Shown here piece after piece: positions 7,964 through 15,167 of a DNA stretch of 64,000 nucleotides. The translations under genes and the position numbers were made by a program. The notes under the pieces are model-generated. The model did no database searches. It was not told where the DNA came from and worked only from the letters and a program-made list of their open reading frames with translations. Within the stretch, counting starts at the first letter, position 1. Each line of letters starts with the position of its first letter. Source of the DNA: Bacteroidota bacterium. Lineage in GTDB: Bacteria; Bacteroidota; Bacteroidia; Chitinophagales; Chitinophagaceae. The stretch covers positions 1 through 64,000 of the forward strand of contig JAFDXE010000020.1 in assembly GCA_018268085.1 (NCBI GenBank), given 5' to 3'.

Positions 7964-8971
7964 TTAGGCTGCAAATTTTTGCGTATTTACAAAAGGAGTT
8001 TGTCTGTTGATGATGGCAAACACCCGACTCAGTATTTTACATCTTATTGCATTCAGCACAAGCATCTTGTTTTTACCTTCTTCAACTTTTCGAATATAAT
8101 ATTCACTTAGTTCTTTATCATGTTTCTTTGCACTCAACGCCGCCATATTAAGCAATGATTTCAATTTTTTATCAGCTAGATGACTTACTTTGGTTCGGCC
8201 TTTTATACTGCTTCCCGACGAATACTCAAAAGGTGCTACACCTGCATAGTAAGCAAACTTTCTCCAGTTTTTAAATCGTGTAAAGCATCTGGTTTTAATG
8301 ATCATATAAACAGCAGATTGTTCTCCAACGCCAGGAACTGTCGTGGCCAGATTAAAGTTATTTTGAATAATGCTATTAGATTTTATTATTTGCCTGATTA
8401 TTTTATTGATTTCGTTAAGAGATTTCCTAAGTGCTGCAACTGATTTTTTATTTATTAAAACTATTTCTTTAATAACATGTTTAGGTAAAAAGCCATTTAC
8501 TTCCGTTGATCTTTCCAATGAATGAATTGATTTTAATATTTTCTCTCTTTCACTATAAAGTAATTGAAGCTTAAGAATGTCGGTTTCGGGAACTGTGCAT
8601 AATTTTAGTTTATGGCTATGAGTAATAGCATAAAAAGCAATATCGAGAGCATCTGATTTATCATTTTTTCCTCTGGTTAAACCCTTTGATTTCTTAATTT
8701 CTATTGCTGGAATATCCCAATAGTTCAGGTTATGAGTATGAAAGTAGATAGCCAGGGGCATGCTATAAATTCCGGTATTTTCAAAACAAAAGATAACCTG
8801 TTGAAAATCTATTTCATATTTCTTAAGATTAGAAATAATAGTTTTAATCCCTTTTTCATTATTAGCTACCAGGATATGAGGATGATGCTTTTGTGATGGA
8901 TCAAAAACAAAACGTGCATCCAGTTTAGATTTGGAGACGTCAATGCCGATTGTTACAGAATACTTTTTCAT
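7964..8971 (-). CDS. IS110-family transposase (bridge-RNA-guided DEDD/serine recombinase)
   Basis: 335 residues, full length for the family. The N-terminal RuvC-like DEDD domain (about 1-160) has Asp11 in GIDVSKSK, Glu64 in FENTG, and Asp104/Asp107 in GKNDKSDALD. A coiled-coil-like linker follows (about 160-205). The C-terminal Transposase_20 domain has VPGVGEQSAVYMI, YYAGVAPFEYSSGSSIKG with the candidate catalytic serine among 251-255, and LLNMAALSA. By homology to IS621 it would act as a dimer of dimers that cuts and joins donor and target DNA at a dinucleotide core, guided by the RNA from its left end. All four acidic residues and the serine motif are intact, so it may be active. Confidence 0.95.
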   Translation of the reverse strand: MKKYSVTIGIDVSKSKLDARFVFDPSQKHHPHILVANNEKGIKTIISNLKKYEIDFQQVIFCFENTGIYSMPLAIYFHTHNLNYWDIPAIEIKKSKGLTRGKNDKSDALDIAFYAITHSHKLKLCTVPETDILKLQLLYSEREKILKSIHSLERSTEVNGFLPKHVIKEIVLINKKSVAALRKSLNEINKIIRQIIKSNSIIQNNFNLATTVPGVGEQSAVYMIIKTRCFTRFKNWRKFAYYAGVAPFEYSSGSSIKGRTKVSHLADKKLKSLLNMAALSAKKHDKELSEYYIRKVEEGKNKMLVLNAIRCKILSRVFAIINRQTPFVNTQKFAA

Positions 8972-8998
8972 AAATTTGATTTAAGGAAGAAACAATAA

Positions 8999-9167
8999 GT
9001 TGAATTTGCATTAAAGCCTTTAATAGACCTTTAAGTCTAACATTCTATTTGATGCTCTTCAACCAATTTGGAAAGGGAGGCAGAAGACTCATGCGCCAGA
9101 TAAGCCAGAAGCTTAGCAAGTATGATAGTTCACTTCTGCTTTCCTTTTAAAAGTTAAATAATAATTC
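8999..9167 (-). ncRNA. Predicted IS110 bridge RNA (target- and donor-binding loops)
   Basis: Minus strand. Loop 1 (target): the outer stem 9144-9133 (GGAAAGCAGAAG) pairs with 9086-9081 and 9075-9070, with a 5-nt bulge. The inner hairpin is 9115-9101 (TAAGC, loop TTCTG, GCTTA). Its two single-stranded sides hold CATACTTG (9124-9117) and CTGGCGCA (9099-9092). Loop 2 (donor): the outer stem GTTGAA/TTCAAC plus GCAT/ATGC (9063-9052 with 9011-8999) surrounds an inner hairpin TAGAC-GTCTA (9039-9024). Its sides hold ATAGAATG (9048-9041) and TAAAGGC (9022-9016). These are the layout and order known for IS621 bridge RNA. The 5' end (about 9167) is inferred from a junction promoter and the 3' end is approximate. 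Every guide matches its expected half-site. Confidence 0.82.
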
Positions 9168-9173
9168 CGAAAT

Positions 9174-9181
9174 CAAAGTAA
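9174..9181 (-). promoter_or_regulatory. -7-like element at the IS left end, half of a junction promoter
   Basis: Reads TTACTTTG on the minus strand, one mismatch from TAnnTTTG. In the linear element no -33 box of element origin lies upstream. In the circular joined-end form, a TTG from the right end (7959-7957) would sit exactly 20 nt upstream. This would drive the bridge RNA and recombinase, as the RE-LE junction promoter does in IS621. Confidence 0.5.
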
Positions 9182-9192
9182 AGGCAAGTATG
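9179..9192 (-). other. IS110 element left end with core and left target half-site
   Basis: On the minus strand this reads CATACT-TG-CCTTTA: genomic left target half (9192-9187), TG core (9186-9185) and element donor half (9184-9179). CATACTTG recurs in bridge-RNA loop 1 (9124-9117). The complement of GCCTTTA recurs in loop 2 (TAAAGGC, 9022-9016). Confidence 0.75.
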
Positions 9193-9225
9193 CAGCCCTG
9201 CTTTGTGCACTGGCGTACTTGTGCC
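9187..9225. repeat. Remainder of the palindromic target site of the IS110 element
   Basis: Joining the genomic half 7936-7941 to 9187-9195 gives GGCGCAAGTATGCAG, which pairs with CTGGCGTACTTGTGCC at 9210-9225. The stem has 15 pairs, two of them G-T wobbles, with one bulged G and a 14-nt loop. The element sits in one arm of this palindrome. Such structures resemble REP-type intergenic repeats, but no second copy was noticed in this window. Confidence 0.6.
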
Positions 9226-9376
9226 TTGATTAAATATTCAACTATTTTCCGCAGAGGTTCCTGCCCCAGGAACCACAAAAAACAAAGTCTTTTCCCCCAC
9301 CTCATCCCGTTAAAATCTTTTAAAACCACGGTCGCTTCAACAACTACCTATACTCAATTCTATTCATTTTTACCTT

Positions 9377-10921
9377 ATGCTAGTAAAAACATTTGGCAGC
9401 GCCGTATATGGCGTGGAAGCCATTACCATAACGGTTGAGGTAAACGTAAACAACCAGGGACAACATTATTTCATCGTGGGCTTGCCCGACAATGCCATCA
9501 AGGAAAGTTTACAAAGAGTGGAAAGCGCCATCAAGAGCAACAATTTTCACATGCCCCGTACCAAACTTGTTGTAAACCTTGCGCCTGCGGATATCCGTAA
9601 AAGCGGTTCTGCATTCGACCTGCCCATCGCCATCGGTACGCTCGCCGCCACCGAACAAATAGATAATCCCGAAAGGCTCGCTTCCTATGTAATTATGGGC
9701 GAACTCAGTTTAGACGGATTCATCAAACCCATCAAAGGCGCACTACCCATCGCCATACAGGCTAAAAAAGAATCCTTTGAAGGGCTGATCGTTCCGTTAG
9801 CGAATGCCAAAGAAGCGGCCATGGTAGGCGGGCTTAATGTATATGGTGTGGATCACCTGAATGACGTCATCAATTTCTTTAAAAACGAAAACTCACTGCA
9901 ACCCATACACGTAAATGTGGAGGAAGAATTTGCAACCGCACAAAGTAATTTCGAAATAGATTTCTGCGATGTAAAAGGACAGGAAAATATTAAACGGGCA
10001 TTGGAAATAGCCGCAGCCGGTGGTCATAACGCAATACTGATCGGTCCGCCCGGTGCCGGTAAAACCATGCTGGCGAAAAGATTGCCTACCATACTTCCAC
10101 CGCTCACTTTACAGGAAGCATTGGAAACAACCAAAATTCACAGCGTTGCAGGCAAGCTACCGGAAAACGCAACGTTGGTGTGCAAACGCCCGTTTCGTAG
10201 TCCGCACCATACAATATCAGATGTAGCCCTCGTAGGCGGAGGCGGCAATCCACAGCCAGGAGAAATTTCATTATCGCACAACGGTGTTTTATTCCTTGAT
10301 GAATTACCGGAGTTTAAAAGAACGGTACTGGAAGTTATGCGACAGCCGATGGAAGAAAGAAAAGTTACCATCAGTCGTGCAAAAGTAGCGCTCGATTTTC
10401 CCGCAAGCTTTATGCTGATTGCCAGTATGAATCCTTGCCCCTGCGGCTTTTTCAATCATCCCGAAAAAGAATGTACCTGTGGCCCCGGTGTGGTGCAAAA
10501 GTATCTTGCCCGCATATCAGGCCCGTTACTCGATCGCATAGATCTGCATGTAGAAGTAACACCGGTTGCATTTAATGAACTGAGTTCACAACGTACGTTT
10601 GAGAAAAGCAGCAGCATTCGTGACCGCGTGATTGAAGCACGTAACATACAATTGCAACGCTATCATAACACAGCAGGAATTTATGCAAACGCCCAAATGA
10701 GCAGTAAGATGCTGAAGGAAATTTGTGTCATCAACAATACTTCGCAAACATTGCTGAAATCGGCCATGGAAAAATTAAATCTTTCTGCAAGAGCGTATGA
10801 TCGTATTTTAAAAGTGAGCAGAACCATTGCAGATCTCGCTGCCTCCCCTGCTATCCAGCCAGAACATATAGCAGAAGCCATTCAATATCGCAGTCTCGAC
10901 AGACAGGGCTGGGGCGGCTGA
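9377..10921 (+). CDS. comM: ComM/YifB-family Mg-chelatase-like AAA+ ATPase
   Basis: 514 residues, full length. The N-terminal ChlI-like domain (about 20-145) has the FIVGLPDNAIKESLQRV signature. The AAA+ core has Walker A GPPGAGKTMLAKR (near 216-228), Walker B GVLFLDELPEF and a sensor-like IASMNPCPCGFF. Four cysteines in CPCG and CTCG could bind zinc. The C-terminal Mg_chelatase_C domain ends near YRSLDRQGWGG. In naturally transformable bacteria ComM is a hexameric helicase that extends branch migration during DNA integration, although the family also occurs in non-competent species. The IS110 element lies 190 bp upstream and may separate it from its original promoter region. Confidence 0.93.
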   Translation: MLVKTFGSAVYGVEAITITVEVNVNNQGQHYFIVGLPDNAIKESLQRVESAIKSNNFHMPRTKLVVNLAPADIRKSGSAFDLPIAIGTLAATEQIDNPERLASYVIMGELSLDGFIKPIKGALPIAIQAKKESFEGLIVPLANAKEAAMVGGLNVYGVDHLNDVINFFKNENSLQPIHVNVEEEFATAQSNFEIDFCDVKGQENIKRALEIAAAGGHNAILIGPPGAGKTMLAKRLPTILPPLTLQEALETTKIHSVAGKLPENATLVCKRPFRSPHHTISDVALVGGGGNPQPGEISLSHNGVLFLDELPEFKRTVLEVMRQPMEERKVTISRAKVALDFPASFMLIASMNPCPCGFFNHPEKECTCGPGVVQKYLARISGPLLDRIDLHVEVTPVAFNELSSQRTFEKSSSIRDRVIEARNIQLQRYHNTAGIYANAQMSSKMLKEICVINNTSQTLLKSAMEKLNLSARAYDRILKVSRTIADLAASPAIQPEHIAEAIQYRSLDRQGWGG

Positions 10922-11141
10922 ATTGGAAATGATCCGGTGTATACCATAGATTCAACACCTGCATTGAAGCCCGATTGTATAGCTTAAAGCCTGTTTATTC
11001 TTCCAAAACTTTTTTTAGTAACCACGATAAAAAGGGTAAAAACCCAAATTCATTTCCGGATAAATGGTTGGTTTTCTGCTGGCAAAACCAACTAACAAAA
11101 AACAAGGCGAATTATACCCTTTTCCCGAACTTACAACTTAT
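10922..11141. other. Intergenic region between comM and the ABC exporter (hairpin, no gene)
   Basis: With the promoter at 11142-11173 this is a 309-bp gap. It has a 9-bp hairpin, GTTGGTTTT (11067-11075) paired with AAAACCAAC (11084-11092), around an 8-nt loop, and a small GGGT/ACCC inverted repeat just before it. No T-run follows the stem on the plus strand, so terminator function is uncertain. No convincing reading frame was seen. Confidence 0.5.
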
Positions 11142-11173
11142 TTGATACATTGAAATATTTCGATGTATTTTTG
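11142..11173 (+). promoter_or_regulatory. Bacteroidota-type promoter of the ABC exporter
   Basis: TTG (11142-11144), a 21-nt spacer and TATTTTTG (11166-11173) match the TTG/TAnnTTTG consensus. The predicted transcript starts near 11180, giving a leader of about 50 nt before the ATG at 11231. Confidence 0.65.
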
Positions 11174-11230
11174 CATCCGCAATTTAATACTGCATGCAGT
11201 ATCAGAAAGCCCTGTTTAAAAAATCGCTGA

Positions 11231-13027
11231 ATGAAAATTTTATTTAAATACCTGCAACCCTATCGCTGGCTGGTTGCACTTACATTATTCCTTGCCGCCA
11301 TCAATATGGGTTTTTCCCTGGTAGATCCGATCTTACTCGGTAAACTCATCAACCTTGCCAATGATCACCGGGCTAACAATCATTCGTTTAGCCGTGACCG
11401 TTTTTTTAATTCATTTTCATGGGATCAACCCGGTGTCTGGTTCCTGTTGATCTGCTCTATTACAGTTGCCATGATCAGCCGCATCGCAAAAAATTTCCAG
11501 GATTATTGCCTGAATGTGGTCATACAAAAATTCGGCGCCCGCGTGTTTACCGATGGATTGCAACATGCCATGAAACTCCCATACCAGCAATTTGAAGACC
11601 AGCGCAGCGGCGAAACCCTGTCTATTCTAACAAAGGTTCGTGCGGATGTAGAAAAATTCATGATCAATTTCATCAACATCTTATTTGGTGTATTGATCGG
11701 GGTGGTATTTGTATTTGTATATGCAGCCGTATTTATTCACTGGAGCATTCCCATTGCCTATATTGTTGGTATTACCGTACTAACGCTGGCCACAAATTTC
11801 TTAAGCAAGAAAATAAAAATCATCCAGAAAAATATCGTGAGTGAAACGACAGCACTCGCCGGTTCCACAACAGAATCTTTGAGGAATATTGAATTGGTAA
11901 AAAGTCTCGGACTTACCAAACAGGAAGTACAACGTTTAAATAAAAACACATATAAAATACTCGGGCTGGAATTAAAGAAAGTAAAACGCATCCGGAGCAT
12001 CAGCTTTGTACAGGGAACAATGGTGAATACTTTGCGCCAGGTGATCCTGTTTATTTTAATGAGCCTGATCTTCTGGAATAAAATGGATGCAGGGCAACTC
12101 GTAACCATGCAGATATTTTCATTCTTTGTGTTTGGTCCATTGCAGGAGATCGGGAATATTTTACTCTCCTACCGGGAAGCAGAAGCATCGCTGAATAATT
12201 TTGATACCTTAATGAAGAAAGCACCGGAGCAGGAACCCGTGCATCCACAATCACTGGGGCCGATACAAAATTTATCTTTCAGGCATGTATCCTTCAAACA
12301 CCAGACTGCATCTCACAAAGCCATTGATGATATCAGCTTCGATGTTAAAGTGGGAGAAACAATTGCATTTGTTGGACCGAGCGGAAGCGGTAAATCTACC
12401 TTAATGAAATTGCTTGTTGGTTTATACCGGCCACAGGAAGGAAGAATTTTATACAACGGCCTCGATGAAACAGCTATCCATTTCGATGATCTCAGGAAAC
12501 AAATTGGTTTTGTAACGCAGGATACCAACCTGTTTAGCGGAACAATCCGGGAGAACCTCCTGTTTGTGAATCCATCGGCAACACAACAAGACCTCGACAA
12601 TGTATTGATTAAAGCATCCTGCACAAACTTGCTGGCACGTGCTGAAAAAGGCGTGGATACAATGATTGGCGAAGGCGGACTTAAATTATCCGGAGGTGAA
12701 AAGCAACGGATATCCATAGCAAGAGCATTGCTGAGAAAACCACATTTATTGATTTTTGATGAGGCTACCTCTGCATTGGATTCCATTACCGAAGAAGAAA
12801 TTACCAATACGATAAGAGATATTTCATCACAAAAAGAACAGGTAACCATTTTAATTGCACATCGGTTAAGTACGATTATGCATGCAGACAGAATTTACGT
12901 ACTGGAAAAAGGTGAAGTAGTAGAAACCGGTAGCCACCACTCGCTTATTGAAGAAAAGGGATTGTATTATGCAATGTGGCGGCAGCAGATTGGAGAGAGA
13001 AAATCTATGGAGAAATCAGCTATGTAA
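11231..13027 (+). CDS. ABC transporter, fused permease/ATPase (MsbA-like exporter)
   Basis: 598 residues. The N-terminal membrane domain (about 1-330) has around six hydrophobic segments of the type-IV exporter fold. The C-terminal nucleotide-binding domain has Walker A GPSGSGKST (about 386-394), a Q-loop VTQDTNLFSG, the signature LSGGEKQR, Walker B HLLIFDEATSALD and the H-loop IAHRLST. The family exports lipids, peptides or drugs as homodimers; the substrate cannot be read from sequence. It is a stand-alone gene with its own TTG/TAnnTTTG promoter (11142-11173). DUF983 follows 57 bp downstream with its own promoter. Confidence 0.93.
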   Translation: MKILFKYLQPYRWLVALTLFLAAINMGFSLVDPILLGKLINLANDHRANNHSFSRDRFFNSFSWDQPGVWFLLICSITVAMISRIAKNFQDYCLNVVIQKFGARVFTDGLQHAMKLPYQQFEDQRSGETLSILTKVRADVEKFMINFINILFGVLIGVVFVFVYAAVFIHWSIPIAYIVGITVLTLATNFLSKKIKIIQKNIVSETTALAGSTTESLRNIELVKSLGLTKQEVQRLNKNTYKILGLELKKVKRIRSISFVQGTMVNTLRQVILFILMSLIFWNKMDAGQLVTMQIFSFFVFGPLQEIGNILLSYREAEASLNNFDTLMKKAPEQEPVHPQSLGPIQNLSFRHVSFKHQTASHKAIDDISFDVKVGETIAFVGPSGSGKSTLMKLLVGLYRPQEGRILYNGLDETAIHFDDLRKQIGFVTQDTNLFSGTIRENLLFVNPSATQQDLDNVLIKASCTNLLARAEKGVDTMIGEGGLKLSGGEKQRISIARALLRKPHLLIFDEATSALDSITEEEITNTIRDISSQKEQVTILIAHRLSTIMHADRIYVLEKGEVVETGSHHSLIEEKGLYYAMWRQQIGERKSMEKSAM

Positions 13028-13048
13028 ATTTATCAGCAAATGGACTAA

Positions 13049-13079
13049 TTGTATTCATCCATCATTATCAGTAAATTTG
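13049..13079 (+). promoter_or_regulatory. Bacteroidota-type promoter of the DUF983 gene
   Basis: TTG (13049-13051), a 20-nt spacer and TAAATTTG (13072-13079) fit the consensus. The ATG at 13084 is only 5 nt beyond the -7 box, so the transcript would be leaderless or nearly so, or a later start is used. Confidence 0.55.
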
Positions 13080-13083
13080 CCGC

Positions 13084-13521
13084 ATGAAAAATGAAAAGCC
13101 GCCAAAACCTGGTTACCTCTGGAGCATGCTTACCATGAAATGTCCCCGGTGCCGCAGAGGAGATATGTTCTGCGACAAAAATGCTTACAGGAAACTTACG
13201 TTAAAACATATTTTTGAAATGCCGGAACATTGCAGTGTGTGCGGACAAAAATATGATCTCGAACCTGGCTTCTGGTATGGAACCGCTTATGTTAGCTACG
13301 CACTCGCAGTTGCTATATCTACTTCAACCTTTGTTGCCTGGCTGGTGTTGATTGGTGTATCTACCGACGACAACCGCATTTTTTGGTGGCTGGGCATTAA
13401 CGCCGTTTTACTGGTTGTGCTGCAACCCTGGATGATGCGCCTCAGTCGCGTTATTTATATGCGGTTTTTCATTCGTTATGATGAAAATTACGAGGTAACA
13501 AAACCGAAGGAATATAAATAG
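13084..13521 (+). CDS. DUF983 family membrane protein
   Basis: 145 residues. The N-terminal cytosolic part carries CPRCRRGDMF and CSVCGQKYDLEPGFWYG, two CxxC knuckles that probably bind zinc, followed by two transmembrane helices (about 73-95 and 100-120). The pattern is diagnostic of DUF983, a family of unknown function common in Bacteroidota and Alphaproteobacteria. The start is set by a promoter ending 5 nt upstream. No operon partner is seen: the ABC exporter ends 57 bp before it and a repeat-filled intergenic region follows. Confidence 0.85.
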   Translation: MKNEKPPKPGYLWSMLTMKCPRCRRGDMFCDKNAYRKLTLKHIFEMPEHCSVCGQKYDLEPGFWYGTAYVSYALAVAISTSTFVAWLVLIGVSTDDNRIFWWLGINAVLLVVLQPWMMRLSRVIYMRFFIRYDENYEVTKPKEYK

Positions 13522-13657
13522 GATATATCACTGGAGAGCAAGGCGGTTAGCTATGAATGGCTATCATTTTTTGTGGTTATTACTTACCGCATAAAAAAGT
13601 AAAGGGTATTTGCAAAGGAATTAAAAAAATCTTCGCAGCCAGATCTGGCTTGCCCAA
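13522..13657. other. Intergenic DNA after DUF983, nothing recognised
   Basis: First part of a 346-bp gap between the convergent DUF983 and thiolase genes. No reading frame, terminator hairpin or RNA gene was recognised here. The second part is the imperfect direct repeat. Confidence 0.4.
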
Positions 13658-13860
13658 CATCTTACTCCCCTTTTTAATTTTGAATTTTTACTTTATTAGA
13701 AACCAGGTGGACTAAAAAAAATCTTTGTTACACCATCTCACACCCCTTTTTACTTTTGAATTTTTACTTTTTCACTTTATCAGAAACCAGGTGGAATAAA
13801 AAAATCTTTGTTGCACCATCTTACTCCCCTTTTTACTTTTGAATTTTTACTTTTTACTTT
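13658..13860. repeat. Direct repeat, about 2.5 copies of a 76-82 bp unit with heptad A/T phasing
   Basis: Units begin near 13658, 13734 and 13816. Each has an ACTCCCC/ACACCCC block, then TTTTTACTTTTGAATTTTTA. Units 1 and 2 continue with AGAAACCAGGTGGA and AATCTTTGTT(A/G)CACCATCT. On the minus strand the A-rich part is phased in sevens (AAAGTAA, AAAGTAA, AAATTCA, AAAGTAA). It lies directly at the 3' end of the minus-strand thiolase gene. A related block occurs at the 3' end of dnaB (29036-29065). Confidence 0.75.
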
Positions 13861-13867
13861 AATCCAC

Positions 13868-15046
13868 TTACTCAATATTCTCTATTATCCCTGCTATACC
13901 TTGCCCTCCGCCCACACAAGCTGTTACAATTCCGTATTTTTTATTCAGCCGTTTCATATCCTGTGTAATCTGGATGGTAAGTTTACAACCGGTGCAACCC
14001 AGTGGATGTCCCAGGGCAATGGCTCCACCATTGATATTCACTATGTCTGGGTTCAATCCAAGTTCACGGATAACGGCTAATGATTGTGATGCGAAAGCTT
14101 CATTCAATTCTATCAAATCTATTTGAGAAAGATTCATTCCGGCTTGTTTCAAAACTTTAGGCACTGCTTCTACAGGTCCGATGCCCATGATACGGGGATG
14201 TACCCCTGCACTGGCGCAGTTTACCAGTCTTGCGATCGGTTTTAAACCCAGTTCATTTATCATCCGTTCACTCATCACAATTACAAATGCACTGCCGTCG
14301 CTGGTTTGTGATGAATTGCCCGCCGTTACACAACCACCGGCGGCAAATGCCGGTTTAAGTTTTGCCAAACCTTCAACGGATGTATCTGCTCTTACACCTT
14401 CATCTGTATCCACTACAAAATTTCTCTTTTGCCTTTTTCCTTTCTCATCAAGATATACTTCCTCAATGGTTACAGGCAAAATACCGGGTTTAAAATAACC
14501 GGATTTAATGGCATTACCAGCTTTCACATGACTATGATAACTAAAGATATCCTGGTCTTCGCGACTTACATTGTATTCTTTCGCTACTGCCTCAGCCGTT
14601 AACCCCATGCTTAAATAATAATCTGGTTCATCTTTGGCAATGGAATAAGCGGGCACTGTTTTCCATCCTGCTGTTGGCACCAGGCTCATACTTTCTGTTC
14701 CACCGGCTACGATACACTCAGCCATGCCGGTTCTGATTTTGGCCGTTGCCGTGGCAATACTTTCCAAACCACTGGCGCAATAACGATTGATCGTAATGCC
14801 TGCAGCATGAAAGCCAACGGCTCTTGCGGCAATAATTCTTCCCACTTGTAAACCCTGTTCAGCTTCGGGAACGGCATTCCCCACAATAACATCATCAATT
14901 CTTTTCGGATCCAATTGCGGCACACTGGCCAGCAAACCCTGAATTACCTGAACAGCCAGGTCGTCGGGACGAGTAAAACGAAATCCACCTTTTTTACTTT
15001 TTGTAACTGCGGTACGAAAGCCCGCAACAATATATGCTTCCTGCAT
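13868..15046 (-). CDS. Acetyl-CoA C-acyltransferase (thiolase)
   Basis: 392 residues, standard thiolase length. Active-site residues are Cys90 in [11 protein letters not shown] (acyl acceptor), His347 in [12 protein letters not shown], and Cys377 in CVGGGQG. It catalyses reversible CoA-dependent cleavage of 3-ketoacyl-CoA (fatty acid beta-oxidation) or condensation of acetyl-CoA. No hydroxyacyl-CoA dehydrogenase or acyl-CoA dehydrogenase gene is adjacent here, so substrate length cannot be inferred. Divergent from pyrD, with 121 bp between starts. The 3' end abuts the imperfect direct repeat. A fadA/fadI assignment would be a guess. Confidence 0.93.
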   Translation of the reverse strand: MQEAYIVAGFRTAVTKSKKGGFRFTRPDDLAVQVIQGLLASVPQLDPKRIDDVIVGNAVPEAEQGLQVGRIIAARAVGFHAAGITINRYCASGLESIATATAKIRTGMAECIVAGGTESMSLVPTAGWKTVPAYSIAKDEPDYYLSMGLTAEAVAKEYNVSREDQDIFSYHSHVKAGNAIKSGYFKPGILPVTIEEVYLDEKGKRQKRNFVVDTDEGVRADTSVEGLAKLKPAFAAGGCVTAGNSSQTSDGSAFVIVMSERMINELGLKPIARLVNCASAGVHPRIMGIGPVEAVPKVLKQAGMNLSQIDLIELNEAFASQSLAVIRELGLNPDIVNINGGAIALGHPLGCTGCKLTIQITQDMKRLNKKYGIVTACVGGGQGIAGIIENIE

Positions 15047-15167
15047 GTTTGCTTTTTTCCTTATAAAAATGAATCAATTTACAATAGTTGTTTATGCAAC
15101 CTTGTTGTTCAAAGTTATTGATTAATCGTAACAAAAAACTGTATTGATGTGCTAATTTCGCAGCGCT

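Larger units (their letters stand above)
7942..9184 (-). mobile_element. IS110-family insertion sequence (complete, about 1.24 kb)
   Basis: A single recombinase gene on the minus strand is flanked by a short right end (about 22 bp beyond the stop) and a long non-coding left end (about 213 bp). Ends were placed by reading the bridge-RNA guides, because IS110 elements lack terminal inverted repeats. A TG core occurs at both ends (9186-9185 and 7941-7940 on the minus strand). Unique element DNA is 7942-9184, or 1245 bp with one core. Joining the flanks restores a continuous palindrome, which independently supports these ends. It sits between a small lipoprotein gene and comM and interrupts neither. 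Confidence 0.85.

Noticed and set aside
9147..9329. Minus-strand reading frame of 60 codons upstream of the transposase
   Set aside because: It crosses the predicted left end of the IS110 element and overlaps the palindromic target, so half is element DNA and half is flank. No domain or coding character.
11067..11092. 9-bp hairpin downstream of comM as an intrinsic terminator
   Set aside because: The stem is good but is followed by A-rich, not T-rich, sequence on the plus strand, and it is about 145 bp from the comM stop.
13658..13860. Repeat region considered as a CRISPR array
   Set aside because: Units are long (76-82 bp), imperfect and without unique spacers of constant size, and no cas genes are near.
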